Shown here piece by piece: positions 1 through 7,212 of a DNA stretch of 18,800 nt (positions are counted from its first letter, which is position 1; every line of letters begins with the position of its first letter). The DNA comes from Bacteroidota bacterium (lineage in GTDB: Bacteria > Bacteroidota > Bacteroidia > Flavobacteriales > Flavobacteriaceae), in the NCBI GenBank assembly GCA_023427845.1, contig JAEYZX010000171.1:1-18800 (forward strand), in the 5' to 3' direction. The notes below the pieces were generated by a model that did no database searches, had not been told where the DNA came from, and saw only the letters and a program-made list of their open reading frames with translations. A program made the position numbers and the translations under genes.

Positions 1-1
1 C

Positions 2-472
2 TTGAATATAGCATCGCTGACGATTCTTACAAAACATTTCGTCAAAGAAATGCGCCAGCGCAACAGCGGAAAAATCCTGAATCTCGCATCGATAGCGAGT
101 CGGGCGCCGGGCCCTTGGCAGGCGGTATATCACGGTACGAAAGCTTATGTACTTTCTTTTTCGGAATCGCTGCGATCTGAACTCATCGATACCGAAATCA
201 CCGTTACCGCGTTGTTGCCGGGTGCAACTGATACCGATTTCTTCAATAAAGCCGACATGAATGCAAGCAAAGTCGTTTCAGATCCCGATGACTTATCCGA
301 TCCTGCCGATGTTGCGAAAGATGGTTATGATGCGCTGATGGCCGGCAAAGATAAAATTGTTTCAGGGTTCAAAAACAAAGTAATGACAACGTTGGGAAAC
401 ATTACCCCCGATCCGATGCAGGCTGAGCAAATGAAAAAAATGCAGGAGCCGGAGAATGAGGACAGGAAATGA
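2..472 (+). CDS. Short-chain dehydrogenase/reductase (SDR), 5' truncated by window edge
   Basis: This is the C-terminal ~156 residues of a classical NAD(P)-dependent SDR. The reading frame is open from base 2, and codon 1 is an internal Leu codon, not a start. The catalytic triad region is visible: a Ser in the stretch NLAS (about visible residue 30) and, 13 residues later, the YxxxK motif as YHGTK (Tyr43, Lys47). The N-terminal Rossmann half with its glycine-rich cofactor motif lies outside the window. The tail after the catalytic region is polar and ends with a Met/Lys/Glu-rich stretch. The substrate cannot be told from this fragment. The fold and family are secure; the exact reaction is not. 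A hairpin follows the stop within about 30 bp, so this is probably the last gene of its transcript. Confidence 0.88.
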   Translation: MNIASLTILTKHFVKEMRQRNSGKILNLASIASRAPGPWQAVYHGTKAYVLSFSESLRSELIDTEITVTALLPGATDTDFFNKADMNASKVVSDPDDLSDPADVAKDGYDALMAGKDKIVSGFKNKVMTTLGNITPDPMQAEQMKKMQEPENEDRK

Positions 473-499
473 TTAACCTTGCCTACAATCGCATTTTAT

Positions 500-538
500 G
501 CACGATTCACAGTTTAAGAAACACGAATCGTGCTTTTA
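500..538 (+). terminator. Intrinsic terminator after the SDR gene
   Basis: A 9-bp perfect stem pairs GCACGATTC (500-508) with GAATCGTGC (525-533) around a 16-nt loop, followed by TTTTATTTT. It begins 28 bp after the SDR stop on the same strand. The stem is seen directly; the terminator function is inferred. Confidence 0.65.
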
Positions 539-552
539 TTTTGGCGATAAAC

Positions 553-586
553 TAAAAAAAGCGGCAAGTTCGCACCCGCCGCCTTT
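553..586 (-). terminator. Minus-strand intrinsic terminator with no obvious minus-strand gene
   Basis: Read on the minus strand, GCGGC (582-578) pairs with GCCGC (565-561) and is followed directly by seven T residues (560-554). Additional A-T pairs flank the stem across a one-base bulge. This is the layout of a rho-independent terminator for leftward transcription. No convincing protein gene ends here from the right, so it may terminate a small RNA (see the finding for this region). Confidence 0.45.
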
Positions 587-745
587 AAGGAAAAGCAATA
601 CCACAAGCCTTACCTATTTTTTGAATCTACTACATAAGGGATATTTATCGCTATCCTCACATTCCAAAGTTATTTCTGATTGCCGGGTAAGAAACAGGCA
701 AAACCCTATCAGACGAATGTTTTTCACCTAAATCGTAACAGCCGG
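587..745 (-). ncRNA. Possible minus-strand small RNA (tentative)
   Basis: The stretch between the SDR gene and the lipoprotein gene at 855 is 382 bp long and holds no ORF that looks coding. It contains stem-loops that exist on either strand: CTGAT/ATCAG (676-680 with 708-712) continuing into TGCC/GGCA (681-684 with 697-700), and GGATA/TATCC (639-643 with 652-656). They lie upstream, in the minus direction, of a terminator with a seven-T tail at 553-586. Structure plus a directed terminator without an ORF suggests a transcribed RNA of roughly 150-190 nt. I do not recognise a known family. The 5' end is a guess. Confidence 0.25.
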
Positions 746-804
746 TTGGTTTAGAATTTATAAAATCAGTAATTAAAATATTCGGCCGTTAGTGTTTTAC
801 CTAA

Positions 805-840
805 TTGCGGTTCAATTATTTATGTTTACTTTGAGTAAAC
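805..840 (+). promoter_or_regulatory. Promoter with overlapping 17-bp palindrome upstream of the lipoprotein gene
   Basis: A Bacteroidota-type promoter can be drawn: TTG (805-807), an 18-bp spacer, then TTACTTTG (826-833), one mismatch from the TAnnTTTG -7 consensus. Transcription would start near 838-841, about 15 nt before the ATG at 855. The -7 element lies inside a perfect inverted repeat, GTTTACT (824-830) and AGTAAAC (834-840) around TTG. That placement would suit an operator. Both elements are seen; the function is inferred. Confidence 0.45.
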
Positions 841-854
841 CAAATAATTAGATC

Positions 855-1481
855 ATGAGAAAAATTATCTTTATCCTTTTTGCAATTACAGTGGTCGGTT
901 GCAAAAAAACGAAGGAAGAAACCACAGTGCGTGCTAACGAAAAAGCAATAACTTCGCTTGAGGACTGTGAAGACCTATATAAAGAGATGGAAGGACTGAA
1001 TATGGCCGAGGTACAGCAGTGGCTTAATGAAAACGGCCATCTTATATGCGACAATAACCTGGAATACTGCATAGAAACCTATCATGATATTGAATCTGAA
1101 ACCGTTTTTCAAACCATGGCCGGCAGACATCCAGAAAATAGCACCGAAATCAATTTCTATAGGATGACCCTAAGCGAAATAGAAAATGCAATTGCCGAAA
1201 ATGGCGCCAAATGCTATGAAAAATATATCGGGTTTGTTTTCGTGGACGACAAAATGGAGTTGAAATTCGAACCGTTTAAAGATACCGAGTCGTTTTACTC
1301 AATTCCGTTTATCACGGGTCTGCGGCAAAGTTTAAAACTCAAGGATGACAGTGAATTTAAATTCACAAAATCATACGACGTCGCACAAACAACAATGAAA
1401 GTTATTTTTACAGTAAAGGACAGCGTCGGTGAGATGCGTTTTTACAACATTAGTCAGGATCCAAGAATAAGGTTATTTTAA
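855..1481 (+). CDS. Hypothetical Cys-containing lipoprotein, 208 aa
   Basis: The protein starts with a basic, hydrophobic signal peptide and a lipobox, VVGC, with the lipidated Cys at residue 16. It is then KKTK-rich, with no Asp at +2. The mature part is acidic and carries four further cysteines (C38, C65, C72, C120), enough for two disulfides in the periplasm or at the surface. I recognise no domain. The ATG at 855 gives the signal peptide at full length, and a promoter-like element lies just upstream. The gene is 13 bp from the 7TM gene at 1495 on the same strand, so it probably leads that signalling operon. It could be an accessory or ligand-binding component of the sensor, but nothing in the sequence proves that. 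The lipoprotein call is firm; the function is unknown. Confidence 0.8.
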   Translation: MRKIIFILFAITVVGCKKTKEETTVRANEKAITSLEDCEDLYKEMEGLNMAEVQQWLNENGHLICDNNLEYCIETYHDIESETVFQTMAGRHPENSTEINFYRMTLSEIENAIAENGAKCYEKYIGFVFVDDKMELKFEPFKDTESFYSIPFITGLRQSLKLKDDSEFKFTKSYDVAQTTMKVIFTVKDSVGEMRFYNISQDPRIRLF

Positions 1482-1494
1482 GGTCGCTTTCACT

Positions 1495-2130
1495 GTGCAG
1501 TACATTACCCTAATGTCGATGTATGTCGCATTTACGCTTGTCTGGCTGCTGGTCAGCTTCAACAAGCGTAAACGCGAACATTGCCTATTGCTGGCGATTC
1601 TCGTTTTAAGCGTCGTAAATGAAATCGTGTCATTGGTACTGCGTGCAAATGATTTGCCGATCCGTTTAAATACGACGATATACGTTATTGCGAATATCTA
1701 CTTTTGGTTGGCTTTGTTTTATCATGTTTCCAGGCGGCGTCGCACAGTACTCGTTGCAGTTGCGCTATTTACGTCGTTCATGATTTTTAATTTCGTGCTG
1801 CTCGACGGGATGCATCGTTTCAATTCGTACACCTTCGTGGTTGGTGCTTTACTGTATGTAATGTTGTTCATTTACGACAGTGCAATCGAATTGCGAAAAG
1901 AAAACCTAAATTATTTTCTGTCGAATAAATACCTGCTTATCGCCTCGCCCGTGCTTTTCTTTATAAGTTTCAGCTTTCTGTTTGGCTTTCGGACAATAGA
2001 ATTGCGAGACATCATCATTTATGATTCTATCACGCTTTTTGATTTCGTCAGCTATTTTGCGAACATCGTGTATTATACGCTGATAAACTTTTATATTTAT
2101 TTCGAAAAAAAATTACATGAGTCTGAATGA
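1495..2130 (+). CDS. Seven-TM integral membrane protein of the histidine kinase operon, 211 aa
   Basis: Seven hydrophobic segments are visible, at about residues 4-22, 30-50, 59-79, 84-103, 110-132, 146-164 and 178-203. They are separated by short loops with basic clusters (KRKR near 24-27, RRRR near 80-83). There is no soluble domain of note. The start is uncertain: GTG at 1495 has a TAAGG stretch 11 bp upstream, while ATG codons at 1513 and 1519 would shorten TM1. The 3' end overlaps the histidine kinase gene by 14 bp (2117-2130), which suggests translational coupling. The kinase has only one TM helix and no periplasmic sensor, so this protein may provide signal detection in the membrane. 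That role is inferred from layout; I do not recognise a named family. Confidence 0.78.
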   Translation: MQYITLMSMYVAFTLVWLLVSFNKRKREHCLLLAILVLSVVNEIVSLVLRANDLPIRLNTTIYVIANIYFWLALFYHVSRRRRTVLVAVALFTSFMIFNFVLLDGMHRFNSYTFVVGALLYVMLFIYDSAIELRKENLNYFLSNKYLLIASPVLFFISFSFLFGFRTIELRDIIIYDSITLFDFVSYFANIVYYTLINFYIYFEKKLHESE

Positions 2131-2887
2131 GATTGCCTTAGGAATTGTGATTGGCGTACTTTTCGTAAGCCTTCTCGTGCTTTTTTGCATAGTCCTCGTC
2201 AAGCTCTACATCAACAAAATCAAAACCTACACAAAGGTCATCTACCAAAAAGACCTCGACTTCCAGAAGTCACTCAACACTACAATCATCGAAACCCAGG
2301 AACAGGTCCTCAACAACATTTCGCAGGATTTGCATGATGATGCCGGGCAACAACTCACTTACATCAACTTTCAGATTGAAAATCTAAAACTCGATTCGCC
2401 CGAACTTGGCCAAATGCTGATGCCGCTGACCGACTCTGTGGGAAGGCTATCACAGTCGATACGCCGCATCAGCCATTCGCTTAACAATCAATTATTGATG
2501 CAGCAGGATTTGATAAAAGCTGTTGCTTCCGAGGCCGATCGGCTGAAGCAAAACGGAAAAATATCGGTTAAGCTCAATATTTCCGAAAGTAAACGCATCT
2601 TTGAGCAGAACGAGCAAATCGTACTTTACAGGATTTTTCAGGAAGCAATCAACAATATATTGAAACATTCAAAAGCCGATGCAATTGAAATCGAAATCAA
2701 AACGGAACCGATCTTTATAATGAAAATCGCCGACAACGGAAAAGGCTTCGTAAATTCGGATCATAAGGGCAGGCAGTCGATTGGCCTTCAAAACATGCGA
2801 CAGCGTGCCGCGGTCATCAATTATACGGTTGAAATTTCATCTGAACAGGATAAAGGAACTGTTGTCACTGTCGCTCAAAACCACTGA
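2117..2887 (+). CDS. Membrane-anchored sensor histidine kinase, NarL/LytS-like HisKA_3 type, 256 aa
   Basis: One N-terminal TM helix (about 7-31) is followed by a short linker and the HisKA_3 dimerisation domain. Its phospho-acceptor box is DLHDDAGQQL, with His73. The HATPase_c domain follows, with the N box FQEAINNILKHSKA (173-186), the G1 box ADNGKGF (205-211, Asp206) and the G2 region IGLQNMRQRA (222-231). There is no periplasmic, PAS or GAF sensor domain, so input must come from the membrane or a partner. The gene overlaps the 7TM gene upstream, and its TGA stop lies 1 bp before the response regulator ATG. The kinase would autophosphorylate on His73 and pass the phosphate to that regulator. 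The ATG at 2117 is the only start that keeps the whole TM helix. Confidence 0.93.
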   Translation: MSLNEIALGIVIGVLFVSLLVLFCIVLVKLYINKIKTYTKVIYQKDLDFQKSLNTTIIETQEQVLNNISQDLHDDAGQQLTYINFQIENLKLDSPELGQMLMPLTDSVGRLSQSIRRISHSLNNQLLMQQDLIKAVASEADRLKQNGKISVKLNISESKRIFEQNEQIVLYRIFQEAINNILKHSKADAIEIEIKTEPIFIMKIADNGKGFVNSDHKGRQSIGLQNMRQRAAVINYTVEISSEQDKGTVVTVAQNH

Positions 2888-2888
2888 A

Positions 2889-3548
2889 ATGGAAAAAACT
2901 ACGATCTGCATTATCGACGATCATAAAATCGTCCGGCAGGGACTCAAGGAACTGCTCCAGAAAATGGGTCCCTATACGGTGACCCGGGAATTCGAAAGCG
3001 GCGAAGAATTCATTGCAGCGCTTCCGTTGGAAAACCCGCCACAGATTTACATTCTCGACTATTCGATGTCCAACATGAACGGAATCGATGTGCTTCGTGA
3101 ACTCGAAACAAAAAACGAGGAATACAAGGTCCTGTTGCTCACGCAGCATTTTGACGAGCAGATAATCGACGCGGCCTATCATCATGGCGCACGTGGCTTC
3201 CTGCACAAAAATTGTACTGCCGCCGAACTGCAGTTTGCGATCGACAATATTATTAAGATTGGCTATAACAATGTATCGGAAATCCTGAAACGCATCCGAA
3301 ACTATGACGAATTTGCCGGTGCAAAACAAAAAGCCACAATCAATCTTTCGGCACGTGAAGCCGAATTTCTGAAGCTCGTTTGCGATGAACGCGAACTGAC
3401 CTATGAACAAATGGCCGACATCATGGGGTTGTCGGTCAAATCGATTGAAGCGTACCGAAGCGCAATGTTCGACAGGTACGGAATAAAATCCAAAGTCGGA
3501 CTGGTGCTGTTTTCTTTTAGATACCAGTTGACGCCGCCGTTTTTGTAG
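2889..3548 (+). CDS. LuxR/NarL-family response regulator, 219 aa
   Basis: The N-terminal receiver domain (about 4-125) has the acidic pair Asp10-Asp11, the phospho-acceptor Asp57 in YILDYSM, the switch Thr85 and the conserved Lys107. The C-terminal LuxR-type helix-turn-helix (about 150-215) begins INLSAREAEFLKLV and has a recognition region around LSVKSIEAYRSAM. The frame is open back to 2781, but that would add 36 residues lying over the kinase C-terminus. The ATG at 2889 gives the standard receiver start and sits 1 bp after the kinase stop. This is the transcriptional output of the upstream kinase; the target genes are not evident. No clear terminator follows. Confidence 0.94.
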   Translation: MEKTTICIIDDHKIVRQGLKELLQKMGPYTVTREFESGEEFIAALPLENPPQIYILDYSMSNMNGIDVLRELETKNEEYKVLLLTQHFDEQIIDAAYHHGARGFLHKNCTAAELQFAIDNIIKIGYNNVSEILKRIRNYDEFAGAKQKATINLSAREAEFLKLVCDERELTYEQMADIMGLSVKSIEAYRSAMFDRYGIKSKVGLVLFSFRYQLTPPFL

Positions 3549-3698
3549 GTGTAGGGTTTATGAAAAGTAGTCTGTGAAGTACGGTATCAATTTTCTTATA
3601 TACTTAATTTTAAACAAATTACCATCTCAAAACCTTTTAAATTTGATACAATTTCGTTCATAATAGTCAGGGCAGCGTTATGGAAATTGGAATTTCGA

Positions 3699-3730
3699 TT
3701 GTTTCGCCATATTGATTTTTAATTACTTTA
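3699..3730 (+). promoter_or_regulatory. Candidate promoter for the 489-aa secreted protein
   Basis: TTG (3699-3701), a 21-bp gap and TTACTTTA (3723-3730) resemble the Bacteroidota -33/-7 pair, with two mismatches from TAnnTTTG. Transcription would start near 3737, which supports the ATG at 3757 and argues against the one at 3712. Confidence 0.3.
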
Positions 3731-3756
3731 GCATCAACAAAATAAGCATTTCATTT

Positions 3757-5226
3757 ATGAAGCATTTTTTTACCACATTACTTTTATGCTGTGTGCAATT
3801 TATGATGGCACAGTCATCAGCGAAAGTCATCGACGCACAAACCGGTGAGACCGTGCCGTTCGCAAACATCTCAATAGGAACTGAAAACCTGGTATCGAAC
3901 TCGGAAGGGTCGTTTACATTTTCGGATGAATCAGATTCCGTGATCTTTGTCAGCTGTATCGGATATGTTGCCCGACAGGTAACCGCCGGCCAGCTACGTT
4001 CAGCAAATAATATTGTAAAGCTTGAACCCGCATTGTACGAACTCGATGATGTCAGTGTCAAAAGGCCCGACGTTGGCACAATCATGGCAAATGTGAAGCA
4101 AAACCTTGTAAAGCATTACAAAAACCAGGTACCTGTTTCAAAAGATGTGCTTTTCATACGCGAAGCAAATCATTTCAAACCTGAGAAAATGGATATTGAA
4201 ATCACGAAATCAACCGGATTTTCAAAGAAAGGGCTTTCAGAGGCAAATTCTGAACTTGGCGCATTTACTAAAAAGATGATCGCACATCCACCATTGTCGT
4301 TTACCGATATGTTGTGCAATTACTATGTTCCGTCAAATAGCGGTACCAAACTGAATGTGGTCAAAGCAACAAAATTGCTTGATGAGAATCGCGGCACATC
4401 GGTCGATCAAATCGAGAAAAAGCTTACCACGACCATGTTGAAACATCTCGACACAACGAAATATTATCGCATAAAAAGTGGCTGGATCGGTTCACGTGAT
4501 ACGGTGTCATTAAGAAAAGATTATAAAAAGAAAGATAAAAAGCTGCCCAATAATGAACTGACATCGGTTAAGGGTAAGCTTACGTCATTTCTAATGGAAA
4601 ACAGCTTTTTGGAGGGCTCAAAACTCAACTTTGTTACAGAGCCGGAGCTTTATGAATATGCGTATGAAGGCGCTACGTTTTTGGATGATGACAACCTGGT
4701 TTATGTGGTGAAATTCACGCCGAAAAAAAATAAGGCAAAATACACCGGGAAGCTTTATGTTTCCGCCGATGATTTTGCGGTTATCCGAACCGATTATACG
4801 CTTGGCAAAGGAAAAACCGAAGGTGGAATCAACCTCAAATGGGTACTTGGCATCAAGGCTTCTGAAAATGTCAGTAACGGAACCACGATGTATAGGCAAA
4901 ATCCGGGCGGCGAAGGTTATTACCTGCAATATGCCGCAATAGAATCGGGTCAATATTTCTATGTGCACCGCCCACTAAAATTCATCGAACTGACCGATGA
5001 AGATAAAGATGTTGTCGCATTCGATATCAAAGTCGAAGGCAATATGCGCGAGAAAACCGAATACCTTAACATCTCACGGACCGAAGCAGGAGAATCGGAT
5101 CTCGCAAACGTAACCGAAGACGATTTCAAATACCAGTTCCTGAAAAAATACGATCCGTCAATTTGGGCGGCACACAGTGCGATCGAGCCTTTGGAAGAGA
5201 TGAAACGGTTTAACGTTGTGGAGTGA
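3757..5226 (+). CDS. Secreted protein with carboxypeptidase-like regulatory domain, 489 aa
   Basis: The protein begins with a signal peptide of about 19 residues (MKHFFTTLLLCCVQFMMAQ). It is followed by a carboxypeptidase D regulatory-like beta domain at about residues 21-95, with the usual pattern VIDAQTGETVPFANISI...EGSF...CIGY. The remaining ~390 residues are mixed alpha/beta, rich in Lys and Asp, and match no domain I can name with certainty. Such proteins are common and mostly uncharacterised in Bacteroidota, and are periplasmic or outer-membrane associated. An upstream in-frame ATG at 3712 exists, but it would place 15 residues before the signal peptide and overlap the likely promoter. 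The gene stands alone: a 208-bp gap separates it from the regulator gene, and it has no same-strand partner downstream. Confidence 0.82.
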   Translation: MKHFFTTLLLCCVQFMMAQSSAKVIDAQTGETVPFANISIGTENLVSNSEGSFTFSDESDSVIFVSCIGYVARQVTAGQLRSANNIVKLEPALYELDDVSVKRPDVGTIMANVKQNLVKHYKNQVPVSKDVLFIREANHFKPEKMDIEITKSTGFSKKGLSEANSELGAFTKKMIAHPPLSFTDMLCNYYVPSNSGTKLNVVKATKLLDENRGTSVDQIEKKLTTTMLKHLDTTKYYRIKSGWIGSRDTVSLRKDYKKKDKKLPNNELTSVKGKLTSFLMENSFLEGSKLNFVTEPELYEYAYEGATFLDDDNLVYVVKFTPKKNKAKYTGKLYVSADDFAVIRTDYTLGKGKTEGGINLKWVLGIKASENVSNGTTMYRQNPGGEGYYLQYAAIESGQYFYVHRPLKFIELTDEDKDVVAFDIKVEGNMREKTEYLNISRTEAGESDLANVTEDDFKYQFLKKYDPSIWAAHSAIEPLEEMKRFNVVE

Positions 5227-5264
5227 TTTGAAGAAAGTTTCATAGAGACCGACAGCGGACTGAA

Positions 5265-5306
5265 GACAGATGACAGATGACAGACGACAGATGACAGATG
5301 ACAGAC
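5265..5306. repeat. Heptanucleotide tandem repeat, six copies
   Basis: Six head-to-tail 7-bp units run from 5265 to 5306: GACAGAT, GACAGAT, GACAGAC, GACAGAT, GACAGAT, GACAGAC. The third and sixth copies share the same T-to-C change, so the array can also be read as two copies of a 21-bp unit. It lies between the stop at 5226 and the terminator at 5348, outside any gene. Confidence 0.9.
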
Positions 5307-5347
5307 CGTACTATCGCGGTTAATGATTTCTGGCAAGACTAAAAATA

Positions 5348-5365
5348 AAGCCGCTTTCGCGGCTT
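5348..5365 (-). terminator. Terminator hairpin of the DUF3606 gene
   Basis: A 7-bp perfect stem, AAGCCGC (5348-5354) with GCGGCTT (5359-5365), closes a 4-nt loop. On the minus strand it is followed by TATTTTTAG. It overlaps the TAA stop of the minus-strand gene at 5364. Confidence 0.7.
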
Positions 5366-5546
5366 ATCTTCCTTTTAAATATTCCTCAACTTTATCGGCA
5401 CTTGGGCTGCCGGCGGCCTTAACCGCGGCTTTTAGTTCGTCGGGCGTAACCTCAAATTTCTCCGACCAGTATTGCACTTCATAATCTTCTGAAAGATTGA
5501 TGCGGCTGCGATCGGGTTCTCCTGTTTTTGATTTATCGTCACTCAT
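5364..5546 (-). CDS. DUF3606 domain-containing small protein, 60 aa
   Basis: The whole protein is one DUF3606 unit. It starts MSDDKSKTGEPDRSRINLSE, continues with the family pattern YEVQYWSEKF and LKAAVKAAG, and ends in a helix, KVEEYLKGR. It is short, charged and soluble, without signal peptide or TM segment. The family is common in Bacteroidota and Proteobacteria, with no established function that I know of. It stands alone on the minus strand with its own terminator, and the 172 bp between its start and the next gene hold no coding sequence I can support. The start is the only plausible ATG. Confidence 0.9.
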   Translation of the reverse strand: MSDDKSKTGEPDRSRINLSEDYEVQYWSEKFEVTPDELKAAVKAAGSPSADKVEEYLKGR

Positions 5547-5718
5547 GGCATTGTTTTTAATATACCTAAGTTAGAAGAAATCTTGCGATGATGCGCCTAA
5601 GGATTAGTTAAAAGATCATTAAACAGCAGATTTTCAAACAGAATTCTGGGGCTTTATGACTTTTGACTTGACTCCGCTGCGCTCCGTAGAATCCGGTTCG
5701 CCTGGGGTCGGCTTTCTT

Positions 5719-6906
5719 CTACTCAAAATTAAACGTCACATTCAGAAACCCGAATACATTCGCATTATCGAGATCGTATTTGACCGTAAACGGAATCCAC
5801 AATCCTTCAGCAATCCTCAGCCGAAAATCGGCATTGGCACTGAACATTTCCTTTTCCTCGTCCGGCAATCGGTTTTTCAGTATTGTACTGTATTCGAAGT
5901 ACGATTTGATTTCGAAAAAACTTTTGAGCGTAGCGGGACGCACACCATCTGTCGCACCCGATCTTTTTCCAATGATGAAATTGATGCCGGCCTCTGCTTC
6001 GGCTGAATGACGAGGCATGCTGATCGCCAATGTATCTGCATACAGGAACCGTGTACGGATGTCAAATTCCATATCTGAATTTCTGACGCCCTGCAAATAA
6101 ACCAACGAGGCCGACGCACGATTGAATTTCCCGTCCTTGTTCGAGGTTCCGTCAACCGCCAAAGTCAGAAGCGGCGCGGCCTTTAGATCTTCATAGAATT
6201 TATCAAGCTCGAGATTGACATATTGCGATGCAGCCTGCAAAGTACCGACCAAAGTACCATCAGGATTTATGAGTCCGCTTTCGTTATTGAATGCCGCGCT
6301 TGCGAGTTGATTGTAATAATGTGCCGCATCGGTATCTGCTGGAGGCGGAAGATTGTTTAACATCGCATTTTGAGCAATATTAAGCGACTGCAGTTTTTGA
6401 GCCTTATCGGTTTCTGAGAGGTTTGGGTCACTCACGATCGAAATCAATATTGTTTTTGCTTCCGCAGTAGCAATGTCGGTCAGTTTATCGAAAACACCGG
6501 CAAGCTTTTCGCCCACGATTGCCATTTTAGAGTCGCGCCCATTGATAAAAGCATATGTGACGCCACCGGTAAATCCGGTGTATGAATAATCATCGTCAAA
6601 ATTTGCTTTGAAATTCATTTCAAGGTTGCGGGAAAATGTTTCATTTACAAAGAAAACATCCTTGTTCAAATCGGGGTTGGCCTTTAATTTCAGTGCAAAC
6701 AAGGTCGAGTTGAATTCGATTGTTTTGTCTTCGCCCACAATATTTTTCGCGGCAAACTGAAAAACACTCGCCAGAATATCATTGTAGTTCCCCGATTTTG
6801 AATTTTCAGCTGCAGTGACGATTTCTTCGGCTAATGTTTCCGACGTGATTTGTGCAGTAGCGGTAAATCCGTAAAAAATTATAAAAAAGGATAATAGCTT
6901 TTTCAT
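5719..6906 (-). CDS. Secreted, probably outer-membrane protein of unknown function, 395 aa
   Basis: The ATG at 6906 gives a clean signal peptide (MKKLLSFFIIFYGFTATAQ). The frame stays open to 7026, but that extension is basic, not signal-like, and lies over the upstream gene. The mature protein has alternating polar/hydrophobic strands near the N-terminus, a central helical and Ala-rich part (about 140-250), and amphipathic strands towards the end, finishing in VFGFLNVTFNFE. The aromatic-rich strand pattern at the C-terminus suggests an outer-membrane beta-barrel. No enzymatic motif is visible. It starts 4 bp after the stop of the 96-residue gene, so it is translated from the same mRNA. Family unknown to me; the export call is firmer than the barrel call. 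Confidence 0.72.
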   Translation of the reverse strand: MKKLLSFFIIFYGFTATAQITSETLAEEIVTAAENSKSGNYNDILASVFQFAAKNIVGEDKTIEFNSTLFALKLKANPDLNKDVFFVNETFSRNLEMNFKANFDDDYSYTGFTGGVTYAFINGRDSKMAIVGEKLAGVFDKLTDIATAEAKTILISIVSDPNLSETDKAQKLQSLNIAQNAMLNNLPPPADTDAAHYYNQLASAAFNNESGLINPDGTLVGTLQAASQYVNLELDKFYEDLKAAPLLTLAVDGTSNKDGKFNRASASLVYLQGVRNSDMEFDIRTRFLYADTLAISMPRHSAEAEAGINFIIGKRSGATDGVRPATLKSFFEIKSYFEYSTILKNRLPDEEKEMFSANADFRLRIAEGLWIPFTVKYDLDNANVFGFLNVTFNFE

Positions 6907-6910
6907 GGCA

Positions 6911-7201
6911 TCAGATTTCAAAGTAGAAAAGAATGGAATACAGCCGATTTGTTGCTTCCTGCGCGGATTTCGGAAGAGGCTCCTTAGAAAAATCGCCGCT
7001 AAGCTTAATGGAAGTTGACCCTTCATCCGGATTCATTCCCGAAACCGTCAGCATGTACCTGCCCGACGCCAGCGCATAATGTTCGGTAAACGACATTGTC
7101 CTGGTAAACCGGATATCGTCGAGATTATCGAGATTGTCGATAAAAACCTTAATCGGAAGTGGGGCTACTCCCCCATTTACCTGCACTTCAATTGTAACCA
7201 T
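6911..7201 (-). CDS. Small beta-rich protein of unknown function, 96 aa
   Basis: The protein opens directly with a strand-like segment (MVTIEVQVNGG) and has no signal peptide or TM helix. Alternating segments such as IKVFIDNLD, GRYMLTVSGM and STSIKLSGDF suggest a small beta-sandwich, with a C-terminal helix ending in LYSILFYFEI. I recognise no family. It lies 11 bp after the 364-residue gene and 4 bp before the secreted-protein gene, so it is the middle member of a tight operon. A cytoplasmic partner of the upstream membrane protein is possible, but this is only positional inference. A second ATG at 7209 is in another frame and is not used here. Confidence 0.72.
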   Translation of the reverse strand: MVTIEVQVNGGVAPLPIKVFIDNLDNLDDIRFTRTMSFTEHYALASGRYMLTVSGMNPDEGSTSIKLSGDFSKEPLPKSAQEATNRLYSILFYFEI

Positions 7202-7212
7202 TGTTTCATTTT

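Noticed and set aside
498..731. Plus-strand ORF of 77 codons between the SDR and lipoprotein genes
   Set aside because: It runs through the terminator hairpin and the structured region, its product has no domain-like pattern, and its start lies at the base of the terminator stem.
2781..2888. Upstream extension of the response regulator
   Set aside because: It adds 36 residues that lie over the kinase C-terminus in another frame; the ATG at 2889 gives the normal receiver start.
2865..3410. Long minus-strand ORF (181 codons) opposite the response regulator
   Set aside because: It is antisense to a gene with an intact receiver and LuxR domain, and its translation shows no recognisable domain.
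3584..3649. Inverted repeat GTATCAA / TTGATAC spaced by 52 bp downstream of the response regulator
   Set aside because: The arms are only 7 bp in AT-rich DNA with a long spacer and no T-run, so chance is the simpler explanation.
6907..7026. Upstream extension of the secreted 395-aa protein
   Set aside because: It would bury the signal peptide behind 40 basic residues and overlap the 96-aa gene; the ATG at 6906 is cleaner.
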